Assembly: GCF_963678635.1 (NCBI RefSeq)
Contig: NC_087062.1
Location: 38,567,330 to 38,631,329, forward strand
Source: Symsagittifera roscoffensis
Lineage: Eukaryota; Xenacoelomorpha; Acoela; Convolutidae
Direction: 5' to 3'
DNA: 64,000 bases
Shown here: positions 53,901-64,000 of the stretch, piece by piece
How the letters are laid out: the number at the start of each line of letters is the position of its first letter
Numbering within the stretch: position 1 is the stretch's first letter
Made by a program: the position numbers and the translations under genes
Notes under the pieces: model-generated
The model's input: the letters and a program-made list of their open reading frames with translations, nothing else
What the model was told of the DNA's origin: nothing
The model's database searches: none

Positions 53901-54838
53901 GCGCTCTTTAAATTACACAATTATATGTTATGCGTCTCGTATTCTAAGCAAAAGACCTTAAAAATTCAGTTTGAGAAACTTTAATCCGCTGCTTTTGCGT
54001 GGTATAAGGAAGCGAGCGTTCAAATTTCCATATCGGCCAAATTAGCAATTTTAAGATCACCAAAACTAAAAAAAAAAGATCACAAGTGAAATTTATTTTG
54101 AAATTTGACCCCTGGACAATATATTTAAGTTGTAATCAGAACGCTTATTTAAGAGGTCGAAAATTGTCTGAATCTGAAAAATGACTCTAAGCGTTTCAAG
54201 ATTGCTCGCATGAGGGCAATCCCGACTGCCCTTTTATCCGACTGGCTTTTAATTGGCCTTAGGGTACTTTCAGGGTGTTTAACTACAGGGTCTTTTCAAA
54301 ACCTGTTTTTTTATAAATCCTTTCTCATTTCAAAATACTTGGGTTTTGAAGTTTTTTTTGCAGCAGGCAGCAACAATTTGCCGAATTTTGATGATATAAA
54401 CAATTGAATTTGGTGGTTTTTTGCTCACGATTATTTGTTTGACTTAAGGAGTTTTTACTGCAATTTGAGACGAGCAAGCTACTATTGTGCTGAAATAAAA
54501 CAACCCAATAAATTGAATTGAAACTGAGCTCTAAAACTCATTTTTTTTTCAATATCAGTTATATTTGGCTAATGAATGATGTGGACAAAAACTGCTTAGA
54601 ATTTTAGAAGATATTTTCTTATGCATTTTTGCAAACTTTCGAACTAAAATTATATTCTTAAACGGTTCATTCATTTGGTGCAAAATTAAGGAGGTAAACA
54701 TGGTCAGTGTAGTTATTTTTAGATCAATTGATCCAGTTTATCTTCTCAATTTGAATAAATATAGTTGACCCATTTTGAGGATCCCTCAGTGAACTTTTAT
54801 GCATAGTAATCGATTACATTAGGTTTATAAAGTCAGTC
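50970..54838. other. AT-rich DNA with R1 3'-end fragments
   Basis: No gene called. R1 tail fragments on the minus strand lie at ~52562-52615, ~53320-53365 and, weaker, ~54196-54245. A ~45-bp motif beginning TTGCCTCAATTCAA recurs at ~52746, ~53512 and ~56882. AAGTTGTAATCAGAA-GCTTATTT recurs at ~53757 and ~54127. Confidence 0.45.
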
Positions 54839-55400
54839 TCCACAAAAATGAAAATTAAAAAAATAATCGATTAAAATGAATTATAATCTAGTTTTTTGAC
54901 AAATAAATCTAATCTATTTATTCGATTATAATTGATTGTAATCGTTGATTAAAAAAAGTGTCTCTGAAATATTAACACAAGTGCAGTGTTTTCATAAATT
55001 GACATGTGATTTTATTTAACGAGCGTTTTATTAGAAAACTGTAAATGCGAGTCTTACTCAGGCTACCGTTATCCTGAGTTCACATTATTATCGTGTGTTC
55101 AACTTTTTCCCTTTTTATATTGTTTTTCTACCCGTTCTCAAAATAAATTTCTTCACAATTTAAGTTGCTCATTCCCTACTTATATCCTATCACGGGGTAC
55201 TTGCGGTTTAACATTTTCATTCGGGTTTTAGTTTTGCAGAACGTTGCAAAAATACTCGATTATTATTTGGATATTGTGAACAAAAAAAATCGATCTAATC
55301 GAAACAAAAAGTGGATTATAATCGATTATAAAGGATGATAATGATTTTTTGAAGATTGAAAATACTCGATTATAATTCCCTAAAAATCCATTTTTGTGGA
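54839..55400. mobile_element. MITE-like repeat with TCCACAAAAATG ends
   Basis: The left end TCCACAAAAATG is mirrored by CATTTTTGTGGA at the right end. Just inside, both sides carry AATCGATTA/TAATCGATT-type motifs. The ~560-bp interior has no ORF of note. Target-site duplication not evident. Confidence 0.45.
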
Positions 55401-55730
55401 TGGACGGGTCATGAAAATCGATTTTATGGTTAAATGTTTCATGAATTTTATCCATTATACTCGATTATTTCTTAAAATTTCAATTGCGGGGTGTATGTTT
55501 GGCTTGAAATTTTCAAAAAAAAAAGCTGATAAAAATCCAGGCAAAAATTTGCTCATCATTTTTTGTGCCAAAACTAACCGAAATTGAGATGAACGAATTT
55601 AAAAAAAACTGTTTTTGTTTATTATTTTCGGTTGTTTTAACTCAACATTATAGTAGCTTGTTCGTCTCAAAATGCAGTAAAATTTCATTAAATTGCGAAA
55701 ACATGAGAACAAACCAGAATCCAACTCTAA

Positions 55731-56232
55731 CAAGGCTGCTCGTATCAGGGCAAAGCCCTGAATGTTTCGACTGCTTTTTAAGGTCTATGGAGCAGTAATA
55801 ACCTAAAATAAACTAAATGTAAAAAAAAAGGAAAAAATTTTTTTCTGGGAAAATTTGGGATTTTTTGTGAAAACAATTCCCTCATACGCCATATAATGTA
55901 CAAAAGGATACCTTATGCTCCTTTAAACATATAACTTATTACAAATAAACTTCTTTCAACCAGTTTGGAACGATTTCTAAGACGGGTTAAACCTCCGCTT
56001 ACGCGTTAATAGTGGGAAATAAATCTCGAAATGGCAATATTCAAACCCCCATAACAAGTGAAAAAAGATTACAAGTGAAATGTTATTTCAAATTCAAGCT
56101 CAGATCAACAATTTTTTTTGAATGATTTAAAAAAAAAAACTCCGTCACACATGGCTAGTGAAAAGTCGAAGTTTGTCTGAAGAAAAAAAAACCACCCCGA
56201 GCACAAATAATCCGTTACTTTCGTTACGAAAG
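55731..56232 (-). mobile_element. Interspersed repeat family R1, copy e
   Basis: A minus-strand copy ending (plus-strand left side) at AAGGCTGCTCGTATCAGGGC. Its 5' end abuts the 3' end of the copy at 56229, giving a head-to-tail pair. Confidence 0.75.
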
Positions 56233-56755
56233 TCGTAATAAGACTACTCGTATCAGGGCGAAGCCCTGAACGCTCCAAATGCCTTTTAAGATTTATGGAG
56301 CAGTAATAACATTAAAAAAATAAATATAAAAAAATATAATAAACATTTTTTTTCTAAAATTTTAACTTTTTATGAAAATCATCCCCCCACACGCCATATA
56401 AAGTACAAAAAGATAGTTTTCGTTCCTTGTAACACATCAATTATGGCAAATAAGCTTCGTTCAACCAATTTGGAACGATTTATAAGACGGATTAGATCTA
56501 CGCTTACGCGTTAATAGCGCAAATTATATCGCGCGTTAATTGTCCCAAATTGGCCAAAATGATAATCTTTAAACCCCCATAAATTTATGAAAAATAATCA
56601 CAGGTGAAAAATCTTTTCAAATTTAAGCTCAGGACAATAATACATTTAGAATGATATAGAAAATTTCAGTCAAAAATGGCTAGCTAAAAAGTCGAAATTT
56701 GTCTGAAGAAAAAAAACCCACCCCGAGCACAAGTATTCCGTTACTTTCGTATCAA
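56229..56755 (-). mobile_element. Interspersed repeat family R1, copy d
   Basis: A minus-strand copy, slightly short at its 5' end. Joined to copy e through CGTAATAAGACTACTCG. Confidence 0.75.
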
Positions 56756-57267
56756 TAATTATATCATCAGAATGTGGCAAACTGTTGCTGCCTACTTAAA
56801 AAAGAATCACTTTATTAACCCAAATGGTTGTGAACCGAGAGAGGATTTATAAGAAAGCGGTTTTAGAAACACACTGTAGCTTGCCTCAATTCAATTTGGA
56901 ATGATGTCGTAGTGCGGGATTTCTTGCCCAAAATTGTTCTTTTTTTTGCATGTTTTTTTTTACTAGCCCGTCCGAAAAATGTAATTCAGATAAATCATTT
57001 TGAATATAGTTTCGGGTGAATATTTTTTGTTATAACTAATATCTCAGTTTTGGTTTTAAGCAATACTAAAACTGATCATCGACCAAATAAATCGGATTTT
57101 TGAATATCTCTTAGAAAATTCGGTCGAATATATTCGAAGGTTTGTCAAAAAGCTTACACCTATTCTAGAGAAACAAATGAGATCTACTTAGTGAAAATAA
57201 TAACCCAGCAATTCAGTAACACAGCAGGATTAGTCCGCTTTTCAATTATATTGGTAATTTGTTTCAG

Positions 57268-57416
57268 GTCTCTCTGAGCCTACTTTAGGTGCCAGAAACT
57301 ACCTTGAGGTACCGTACCCAATCGAAACGAGAAAGTTCTTCAGTCCTCACGAGTATTACACCGAACTCATGAACGAGGAAAGACCACTTCGCCGCGACGA
57401 TAACTTCGTGTTTTAG
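57268..57416 (+). CDS. Terminal coding exon of an unidentified host gene
   Basis: A 3' splice site (pyrimidine-rich stretch ending TTTGTTTCAG|GT) opens a 149-nt frame coding ~48 residues to a TAG. It includes ARNYLEVPYPIETRKFF, PHEYYTELMNEERPLRRDD and ends NFVF. It is free of stops, has higher GC at third positions than the DNA around it, and a charged, non-repetitive composition. I do not recognise the protein. Upstream exons must lie to the left, beyond the repeats or outside the window. The splice phase implies one base of the first codon comes from the preceding exon. This is the only probable host coding sequence found. Confidence 0.55.
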
Positions 57417-58000
57417 TTTAACTTTGCAATGAAATGGCTTCTATTTTGATGAGAGCTTCGCAAACTAACTCAGAATACTAACAAAATGCGGATTGGTTTC
57501 AGACTAATAAAAATTTAGTGTATTTTGTTTTATTAAGCCCAAAAAATGAATACGAATTCATTTAAGTTAAAAGTTCAAGATTTGGCCTGATTTTGGTTAA
57601 TTACTTTCAATCCAATACAATGAATACAAATTCCTATCAAACGCCAAATTTGAGCTGTGAAACAATTAACATAAATTTTGGATTGACGCTTTCCATAAAT
57701 TATAATTGAACAGGTAATTAGTAAACAGCCTTCTATCTGGTAAATTGATGTTCTGTCTTGTGTGGATTAATGGCGTTAATTGAAATTGCACATACAAAAC
57801 ATTTTAATGATGATTGAATCAAAGTATAATTGAAATGTGACAGATCATGAATCGTTACAGATTCAATCAAAAAATTTTCAGTTAATTCACGGTCAAAAAC
57901 TAGCAAATGAAACTTATATGCACTGATTTTAATTTAAGCATGATATAAAGATAGGTAGCTAGAGGAACATAGCATACCCGGAACAAGGTTAGCGACTTAT
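57417..58000. other. Probable 3' UTR and intergenic DNA
   Basis: AT-rich and without a gene. The first part would be the 3' UTR of the exon ending at 57416; TAATAAAAATTT and AAAATGAATAC near 57505-57550 include loose poly(A)-signal-like sequences. Confidence 0.35.
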
Positions 58001-58200
58001 GTTTCCACCGACTCGAACGAAAGTTGGTACGTTTCGACCGTATCCACCCAGGCTCGATATGTTTCGACCGACTCGACCCAAACTGTCAATGTTTCGACCA
58101 AGTTCGACATAGGAAAAACCAGGTTCGAACGAAGAAAAAGGTTTCGACCGAGTTCGGCTATTTTTTTTCGAGAAGAGATTCGACCTAGAAAAACCATTTT
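58001..58200. repeat. 30-bp minisatellite (GTTTCGACCGACTCGACC type)
   Basis: Copies start at 58001, 58031, 58061 and 58091 with exact 30-bp period, then degenerate copies near 58122, 58141 and 58176. The open frames across it are a by-product of the period being a multiple of three. Confidence 0.8.
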
Positions 58201-58297
58201 TGACTGTGTTCAACTGAGAAGCGAGAGATCAACCCAAGATTTTTTCCTCAAATAGGTTTGGTACGCTAAAACAATTTTTACGGTGAACAATTTGATA

Positions 58298-58441
58298 TAT
58301 GTATGCATGCTTGAAGGTACGAATGTTTGTAAGTATGTATGTATGTAAGCAAATTTTTAGGATTGTAGGTATGTATAAATGTAAGTATGTTAATGAGCAC
58401 GCAGGAGGATCTAGGATTTTCTCGAGGGGGGGGGGGGGGGG
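58298..58441. repeat. TATG-rich simple repeat and G16 tract
   Basis: Interrupted GTATGTATGTATGTAAG repeats (58298-58395) are followed by 16 G at 58426-58441. Non-coding. Confidence 0.7.
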
Positions 58442-59591
58442 TGCGGAATTTCAAAAAATTTTGGAAAAATTTGACGAGCTTTTTTTTAAGGTCGACCAAA
58501 TTGAAAAAAAAAACTGGTTAAAAAACTCAACTTCAAAGTAAGTATATAATGGCGACGAAGGCGCCGTCAGAAAATATTTGGGGTCGGTCGGTCAAATAAG
58601 GATTCCTTAATAAGTGCCAAGGGGGGACCCTTTGGATCGACAAGGCGTCGAATCACTGAGGGGAAGGGCGTCAAGCCCCCCTCTATAGTTTTACCAGAAA
58701 CAGAAGCTAATACCGTTTCGCTGGTCACGACGGAACGTTCACGTAAAAACGAGACTGCACAGAAAACATCTTCTGAGCCGTTCCCGAACATACGCGGCTC
58801 TTTTTTTGACGGGACAATCAAAATAAGCTCGAAAGAATGGCAACCCAATATGCCATTATGAATACCTTGACTGCATATCATCAGACAAAAATTCGTCCCA
58901 TTGTTGGCTAGATATGCGCCGAATGTCTCTGAGCGGACGTGCACGGAGCTATAAGAGCTCTGGGGTCAAAAACAGAAACAAAGCTAAGGAATGTGCTTTG
59001 AACAATTGAATTCTTGAGTTCTCGATTAGCTCTGCGACTATCCGCCAAGCTATCAGCCTCTTTTAGGCAGAGACAAGTGTCATGATTTCATGAGTAGCTG
59101 CAATGTCTTTAACCGGATCGACTTTAGCAGCGTCGGGGTTCATTCTAGCCGCGAATAATGGGGAGTTGCTGTCGAAAGCGCTCAGTTTAAATCTTCCTGG
59201 ACACAAAAGCGTTCCTAGAGTCAGCTAATGAACGCAGGAAATAATCCCTCTAAAAATTCTCGAGGACAGCGTTTGCAGCTGCAGGATACGTTTCGCGATT
59301 ATAGCGGGTAGTTTGCTGGAGTGAAATCTATGCACATGGGGAATCTCGAGCTTCAAAATTGTGCCTGGTGTACTAAAAACAATCGTTTTGAGGTCCTCCC
59401 GCTACAAGAAAGGTAAGGTGGTCGATCGATTAGTATTACATTAACTTACTTGCAAGAATAGTCCTTCTATATCAGCGGAAACCGCAAAATTGAATAGTCG
59501 GAGCAGTAGGTGAACTCTCAATGATTTGTGTAGTAGATACAGTCCACTAAAAAAAACTGATTCAAATATATTTCATAACTGCTATTTGAAG

Positions 59592-59683
59592 CACTGCTCA
59601 AGAACGGTTTTATCCGTCTCATTTTTATTGGCTGGTTGGGATTTGTCACTGGAGGGTAGGGTAAGTACCATTCTTGAGCAGTG
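59592..59683. repeat. Tiny inverted-repeat element (92 bp)
   Basis: CACTGCTCAAGAACGGT at the left is mirrored by ACCATTCTTGAGCAGTG at the right with one mismatch. It lies inside the decayed BEL/Pao region, so it may be a later MITE-type insertion. Confidence 0.6.
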
Positions 59684-59855
59684 AGGTTATGTGGATCGTG
59701 CGGAACAACAGAAACAATGTAACTTTATCGAAAAACAAGTGGATCTTTTATCTTCCTTGATGATCTGACAATAGCATTATTTTGAAACTCACACTTTCAT
59801 GGAATCTTTTTTCAGTGATTCTAACTGCGCGAGAGCGGATCAGTAGTTCAGAAAA

Positions 59856-59915
59856 GTAGCAATTACGTATCGTAGCAATTACGTATCGAGAGCGGAAAAG
59901 TAGCAATTACGTATC
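59856..59915. repeat. 16-bp tandem repeat, three copies
   Basis: GTAGCAATTACGTATC occurs at 59856, 59872 and 59900. Together with GAGAGCGGA at ~59831 and ~59888 it indicates a nested local duplication. Confidence 0.75.
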
Positions 59916-62050
59916 GTTCTCAGCTAAAAGCATGTCTACAAACTATCGCTCTTGTTCTTGGTATGTTGACGATTTGGTTTTTCGAAGCGCACGTTTATCT
60001 GCAACGGAGCGAAGACAGTCCAACTTCTAAGTTCCGTAAGGCTCAAACTTAAACCACTGCTTGACTTAAATAATTACCACTTTATCTCCAACACAGCATT
60101 TAAAACTAATTGAAACTAGTCCTGAGGAAGCAGGTAGAGGAACGCTTACCAAGAAACTTATTGAATGATGAACAGCAAAAGAAGCTATTTATGTTTAACA
60201 TGCAGTACACTCAAAATGTTGTCTCGTCCTTGTATCATTTCTACGTCGGAGTACTCGAAGACATTTCGATCAAGATGTTTGACAATTGGGTAAAACTGCT
60301 AAAACGCTTGATAGCTGTACAATCTCTTCCACGTATAGTTTATCCTTGCTAATAGAACCGAATTTGAAGGAATCTTTCTGCAATAGTGAGTTGATTGCTA
60401 CTTCGAAGGCTTTTGGGATGATAGTTTGCTAAGAATTGATACTTTTCACTGTCACATCTAGCGGTGATCTAGACAACTTAAATTGAAGGAAGAGTTTTGA
60501 AGACAACTATGAATAACTATATGCACTATCACACATAAATAAGCAATTATTTGTAGTGGAATCCGACGAAACGCTTAGTTCGAAAAAATAAAGTAGTCCT
60601 TTCATATTTACAAAAGAATCGATTATTGAAAATTTGTTAGTAGATTTGCGTAGTTTGATGGTTTTTGCAGGCATCAGGTTTGATAGAATTTGACTTTTAT
60701 TATGCAGTTCTTTGGGGGAAGGACGCAATCTGCGCAGTGCAACAAAATGATATGTGTGCTCTCACATCGGTTTTTGGTCCAATATCTAGCTTGAGAGCAA
60801 CTTCGAAACGGATGATTAGGTTCCAAGGAGCACAAGCACAATTTCTGTTCGACTGCAGACTTTGCACGCTGTCGTGCGTTTTTCTCCTTAAATACTTTGC
60901 AATTCCAAATTCTGTGCTAGCCTTTGCAAAGCTTACAAAAAGGATGATGCGACGATTGCTTCTTAACCAACGTCGATGTGTAGTTGTTTGAAGCTAAAAT
61001 TTTCGTGGTTGCCTTTTTTCTTTAGCCTCGATGATAATCATCGGATTTGGGGTTTTAGAAGCCTTCGTAAGCAAGCAACCGTGGGCGTCTGTTTTTTCGC
61101 TCAAACTTTTGTTGGACTATAGTAAAGTAGGGTTATACATTTTCTTTTGACAGAAATTATCATCCAAGACTCCTTCCTTTTCGGTGGCAGTTTAAAGACA
61201 GCCTAGTTTAACAGAGATACACCTCTAAGATAGGCAGAGTAATCAAATGATTTGAAAGCATTCTTAAGCATTCAAACTGTTGATGCAAAAATGATGTATT
61301 TTTGGGAGGAAATTTACTGAGTTTGTCAAGATGTGCAGTGACAACCGTCTCATGTTAACTGAGCTTACGTTTCAAAGTATTCAGTGCATCTTTGTACACC
61401 TTATTATATCTTTGTGCACCCTTTCTGCCTGTTACTAGTGTCTTTAGATACGTTAGCTTAACGTCATCATTTGAAGCGGCCAAATCTACAGAGCGCACAT
61501 TATTGGGAAGGGGGTCATTATGGCAAAACGATAGTTTCGACTTTAGTTGAAGGTTCGTACAATTGAATTTCAGCAGCTCACTTAAGTCTCGGATGGTTAT
61601 ACTTTTATCTCCAAGTGATTGTTCACTGTGCGAAAATGGAGCACCGGAGAGCGGAATTGGAGGGACAGGTATTTAACACAATGGTGAGCTGGGATAAGCT
61701 TCATCACTGTCTTGATGAGTTTAGTGAATGACTTTCTACATGAGACGGAGTGGAAGCGATGGATGGCAGTTGACCTTTCTGATAGCTGTTACGGGTGCGG
61801 GTAAATAGGAAATCATAAAAAAACACGAATTCGAGTATCGGTACTGACTTTTTTTCGGTGATTTAGTTGACCCAAGTCTCGGTTCGCAGGCAGCAAATGT
61901 CTTTTTCTTCAACTGTAAGATTGACTGGCTTCTGGGACATTTACTTCGATATCGCTTTGTAACCCATTTTTTATTAAGAGTAGCTTCGGCTAACTTCAAT
62001 CTTTTCTCTTCTGCTAACGTTTCCAAATCTAGTTGTTGCTTTTGAAGCAT

Positions 62051-64000
62051 TTACCGAAACTCTGGTTGCTTTAGACAAAATTTGACTTCAATCTGCCATT
62101 CGATGACATTTCGACAGAGCTTAGCAACTTCGAGGTCTCGAATCTTCTAACTCGATAAAATCAAAGCCGTTTCGTGTCGACAGAGTTCATGCTAACTGCA
62201 ACGAGTTGATTTACTTTGCAACGGATATTCAAGCGCACAAAGTTTGTATCAGTTCTGCCATCGCTTTCATCAAGGTCAAAAACACATTAGAGAAAACTTT
62301 TTCTTTTGTCGCTGTAATTTTTTGAAGAAGGCAAACGGAAAGAGTCGGGAAGTGAACGTTTCAAACTGGCATTTTGAAGACCCTCCTTGCAATCTTGTAT
62401 CCACTTGCACTTGGTTCGTTGCAACAAAAAGATCGCCATAGACGGGTGGGTTGAGCCCTTTGATTCGAGTGTCAGACAGTCATTCGATGAATTCCCGAGG
62501 CAAGATATCAACTCAAACCAGAGAACTAAACTAAACAACGAAAACGTGTTACTACTTCGTAAGAAACACGCTTGCTATAAAGAAACCGTAATTCGGAAAA
62601 CGAAACCGAGAAAGACCGTGTTCGGTGAAATTTTCTGAGCTTCAGACAACCCTGAGAGAGCTATCGAGGTTGGAAATCCATTTAAATAAATTAACTGTTA
62701 GTAGTTTTTGGGTAAAATATATCAAGTTCTGGGTCGATCTTTTTGAGAGTTTTAAGACTTTTTTTTTCTAAATACTCTTTGTGAAAAATATTTTGCTCTT
62801 TGTAAAAAAGGTTAACAAAGATTTAAAGACTAGGGTTGGTTTTGGTTCAATTTATACTCAAATTTCTGGAAGAAAAGTTTACTGTAACAAAATTGTTCAA
62901 AAATTAACATTCTTAGAATTTTGAAGTGTTTTCTACCGTCAAAGTTCTGACTCTTTGATGCCAGTCAACATCTATATGCGAGAGCTTTGTGCAGATCCAC
63001 ACTCTCTTCTCCTGACAATCACCTCTTGTTCGACACTCTTGTTGACTTTGAAGAAGCCCGATGTTTTGAGGTCGCTCAAACTTGTGCTCGGAATCTCAGT
63101 GGGCCAAAAGATTGGTATGGCACCTAAGCCTGAAGCGGTAATGAGTGTAGTTTTCCTCATTGCCGTTTTGAACAAAGAAAGCCGATCATTTACTGGTTAT
63201 TGGACGAAATTGGAACCTTTTCTCCCAGAACGCTTTTTTTTCGAAGTACAAAAATGCTTTAAACAGAACTTGATCAAATGTCGCTATCATTCCTTGGAGA
63301 CAGTGTTCAAATTCGAAAAGATCCGGAAAGTGATGTTGATCTTCATGTTTGAAGATTTCCTCAATTATCTAGATGGCATTTTGAAGACCTTCCTTGCATT
63401 CTTGTGTCCTGTTGTCATATTTCACATGACATTTTTTTCTCGATGACTTCGAGGATGCATTCATGGAATATGAAGAGTTCTTTCTCGCGTTTGCATCTCG
63501 CTATTAATTTACGCCTTAATTTTCTGTACTATGTTTTGTTATTTATAGCTTGGAAGGAACACTTTGGCATCTTTGAAAAGATCGGAATCCATACTGAAAC
63601 AAACAAAGAAACTGATATCAACAGAGATAATTTTGACTAAGTTTGATGTTTTGAAACAATAGGGAAGAAGATTCCTGATTAAAAGACCCTGGCAGGGAAA
63701 ATCGGTGTCAAAACCTTACGGGTCTTATCTAAACTAACTGATTGAAAAGTTTTGAGCAGAAAACGGGGAGTGAAAATAGGGTAATGAATTTAACATGAAT
63801 GATTTATTTGAGTTAGGTGAGAAAAATCAGGAAGCTTAAGCTCACTGCTGGAACAAACTAACAGCATCAAAACGAACGTTTTGTTTCATCTTGGGTGTAT
63901 CTTTTTCTCACAATATTTTTTTGTTTTGAAAATATTTGTGTTACTTTTTTTCTGTAAGTTTTGTTTCTTCTTGTTAGCTTTATTCATTTATTGAGGTGAT
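62051..64000. other. Right-edge sequence, no gene recognised
   Basis: Less AT-rich than the middle of the window and with several open frames on both strands (for example 62955-63446 plus, 62287-62538 minus). None has a recognisable motif. It may be the 5' part and LTR of the decayed BEL/Pao element that reads leftward from here; that is inference. Confidence 0.3.

Larger units (their letters stand above)
58570..62050 (-). pseudogene. Heavily decayed BEL/Pao-type retrotransposon
   Basis: Minus-strand pieces occur in gag-to-pol order. 62050-61736: a charged coiled coil (LDLETLAEEKRLKLAEATL) as in Pao gags. ~60850-60735: a gag zinc-knuckle array, C-x-C-x-LEPNH-x4-C ... C-x3-H-x-x-LLH. ~59000-58850: QQWDEFLSDDMQS ... 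W, and ~58790-58690: VFCAVSFLRERSV, then L-x-S-x-x-GK...P-x-V-x-RL. These resemble the end of Pao reverse transcriptase and the RNase H start (FCDAS-x-x-AY...YLR, then a PRLEL-like block). Frames are broken throughout, and no catalytic YVDD or LTR was found. Identification is by motif order only. Confidence 0.5.

Noticed and set aside
57989..58213. Minus-strand ORFs encoding a Gly/Val-Arg-Asn repeat protein
   Set aside because: They are produced by the 30-bp minisatellite, whose period keeps any frame open.
1..64000. tRNA or rRNA genes, CRISPR arrays, bacterial operon signals
   Set aside because: None were seen on either strand; tightly packed ORFs at 2.5-7.1 kb lie inside LTRs and are not a bacterial operon.

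Overview
The window reads as AT-rich nuclear DNA of an invertebrate-type animal. Support: a probable spliced host exon, decayed LINE, BEL/Pao and MULE-type transposon remains, and two LTR retroelements with envelope (env) genes. There is no bacterial gene organisation. The species cannot be named from the sequence. Most of the window is mobile DNA and its debris; the one host-gene piece I can defend is a terminal coding exon at 57268-57416 (+).

ELEMENT 1 (1232-11991, minus strand) is a young env-bearing LTR element. Its ~1.15 kb LTRs are nearly identical, and it has a 4-bp target-site duplication, a polypurine tract and a primer-binding site. Gag and almost all of pol are missing; only an integrase C-terminal remnant follows the primer-binding site. 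Next comes an env gene (one frameshift, one stop), then a 4.6-kb block of twelve small, tightly packed minus-strand genes. Eight look like one family of 77-91-residue proteins (the three nearest env are the same length and align without gaps). Three are RING-like zinc proteins and one is a basic coiled-coil protein. This accessory block is the most unusual content of the window.

ELEMENT 2 (28518-47330, plus strand, 18.8 kb) is a related but much larger element. It has ~415-bp TG...CA LTRs, a GACC target-site duplication and the same primer-binding core (TGGTGCGACCA) as element 1. It carries a leader ORF with a splice donor, three ORFs before gag, and gag with a zinc knuckle. Pol follows (protease, reverse transcriptase/RNase H, DD35E integrase with a GPY motif), then two overlapping membrane microproteins, an env homologous to that of element 1, and a long Ser/Pro-rich ORF ending at a spliceosomal-looking intron. 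Gag, pol, env and the last ORF are interrupted, often at homopolymers or microduplications. Its coding strand is strikingly A-rich and G-poor.

BETWEEN THEM, 15778-29561 is a segmental tandem duplication (5,693 bp and 8,091 bp). It copied flanking DNA, including a decayed MULE-like transposase, plus the 5' end of element 2. The second unit also holds an internal ~2.4-kb tandem duplication, so the transposase remnant is present three times.

RIGHT OF ELEMENT 2 lie a ~520-bp interspersed repeat (three further full copies plus 3'-anchored fragments), a LINE reverse-transcriptase remnant, a MITE-like repeat, the host exon, a 30-bp minisatellite, and a heavily decayed BEL/Pao element on the minus strand (58.6-62.1 kb). 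Translations, alignments and counts were made by eye; family names rest on motif recognition, not on searches.
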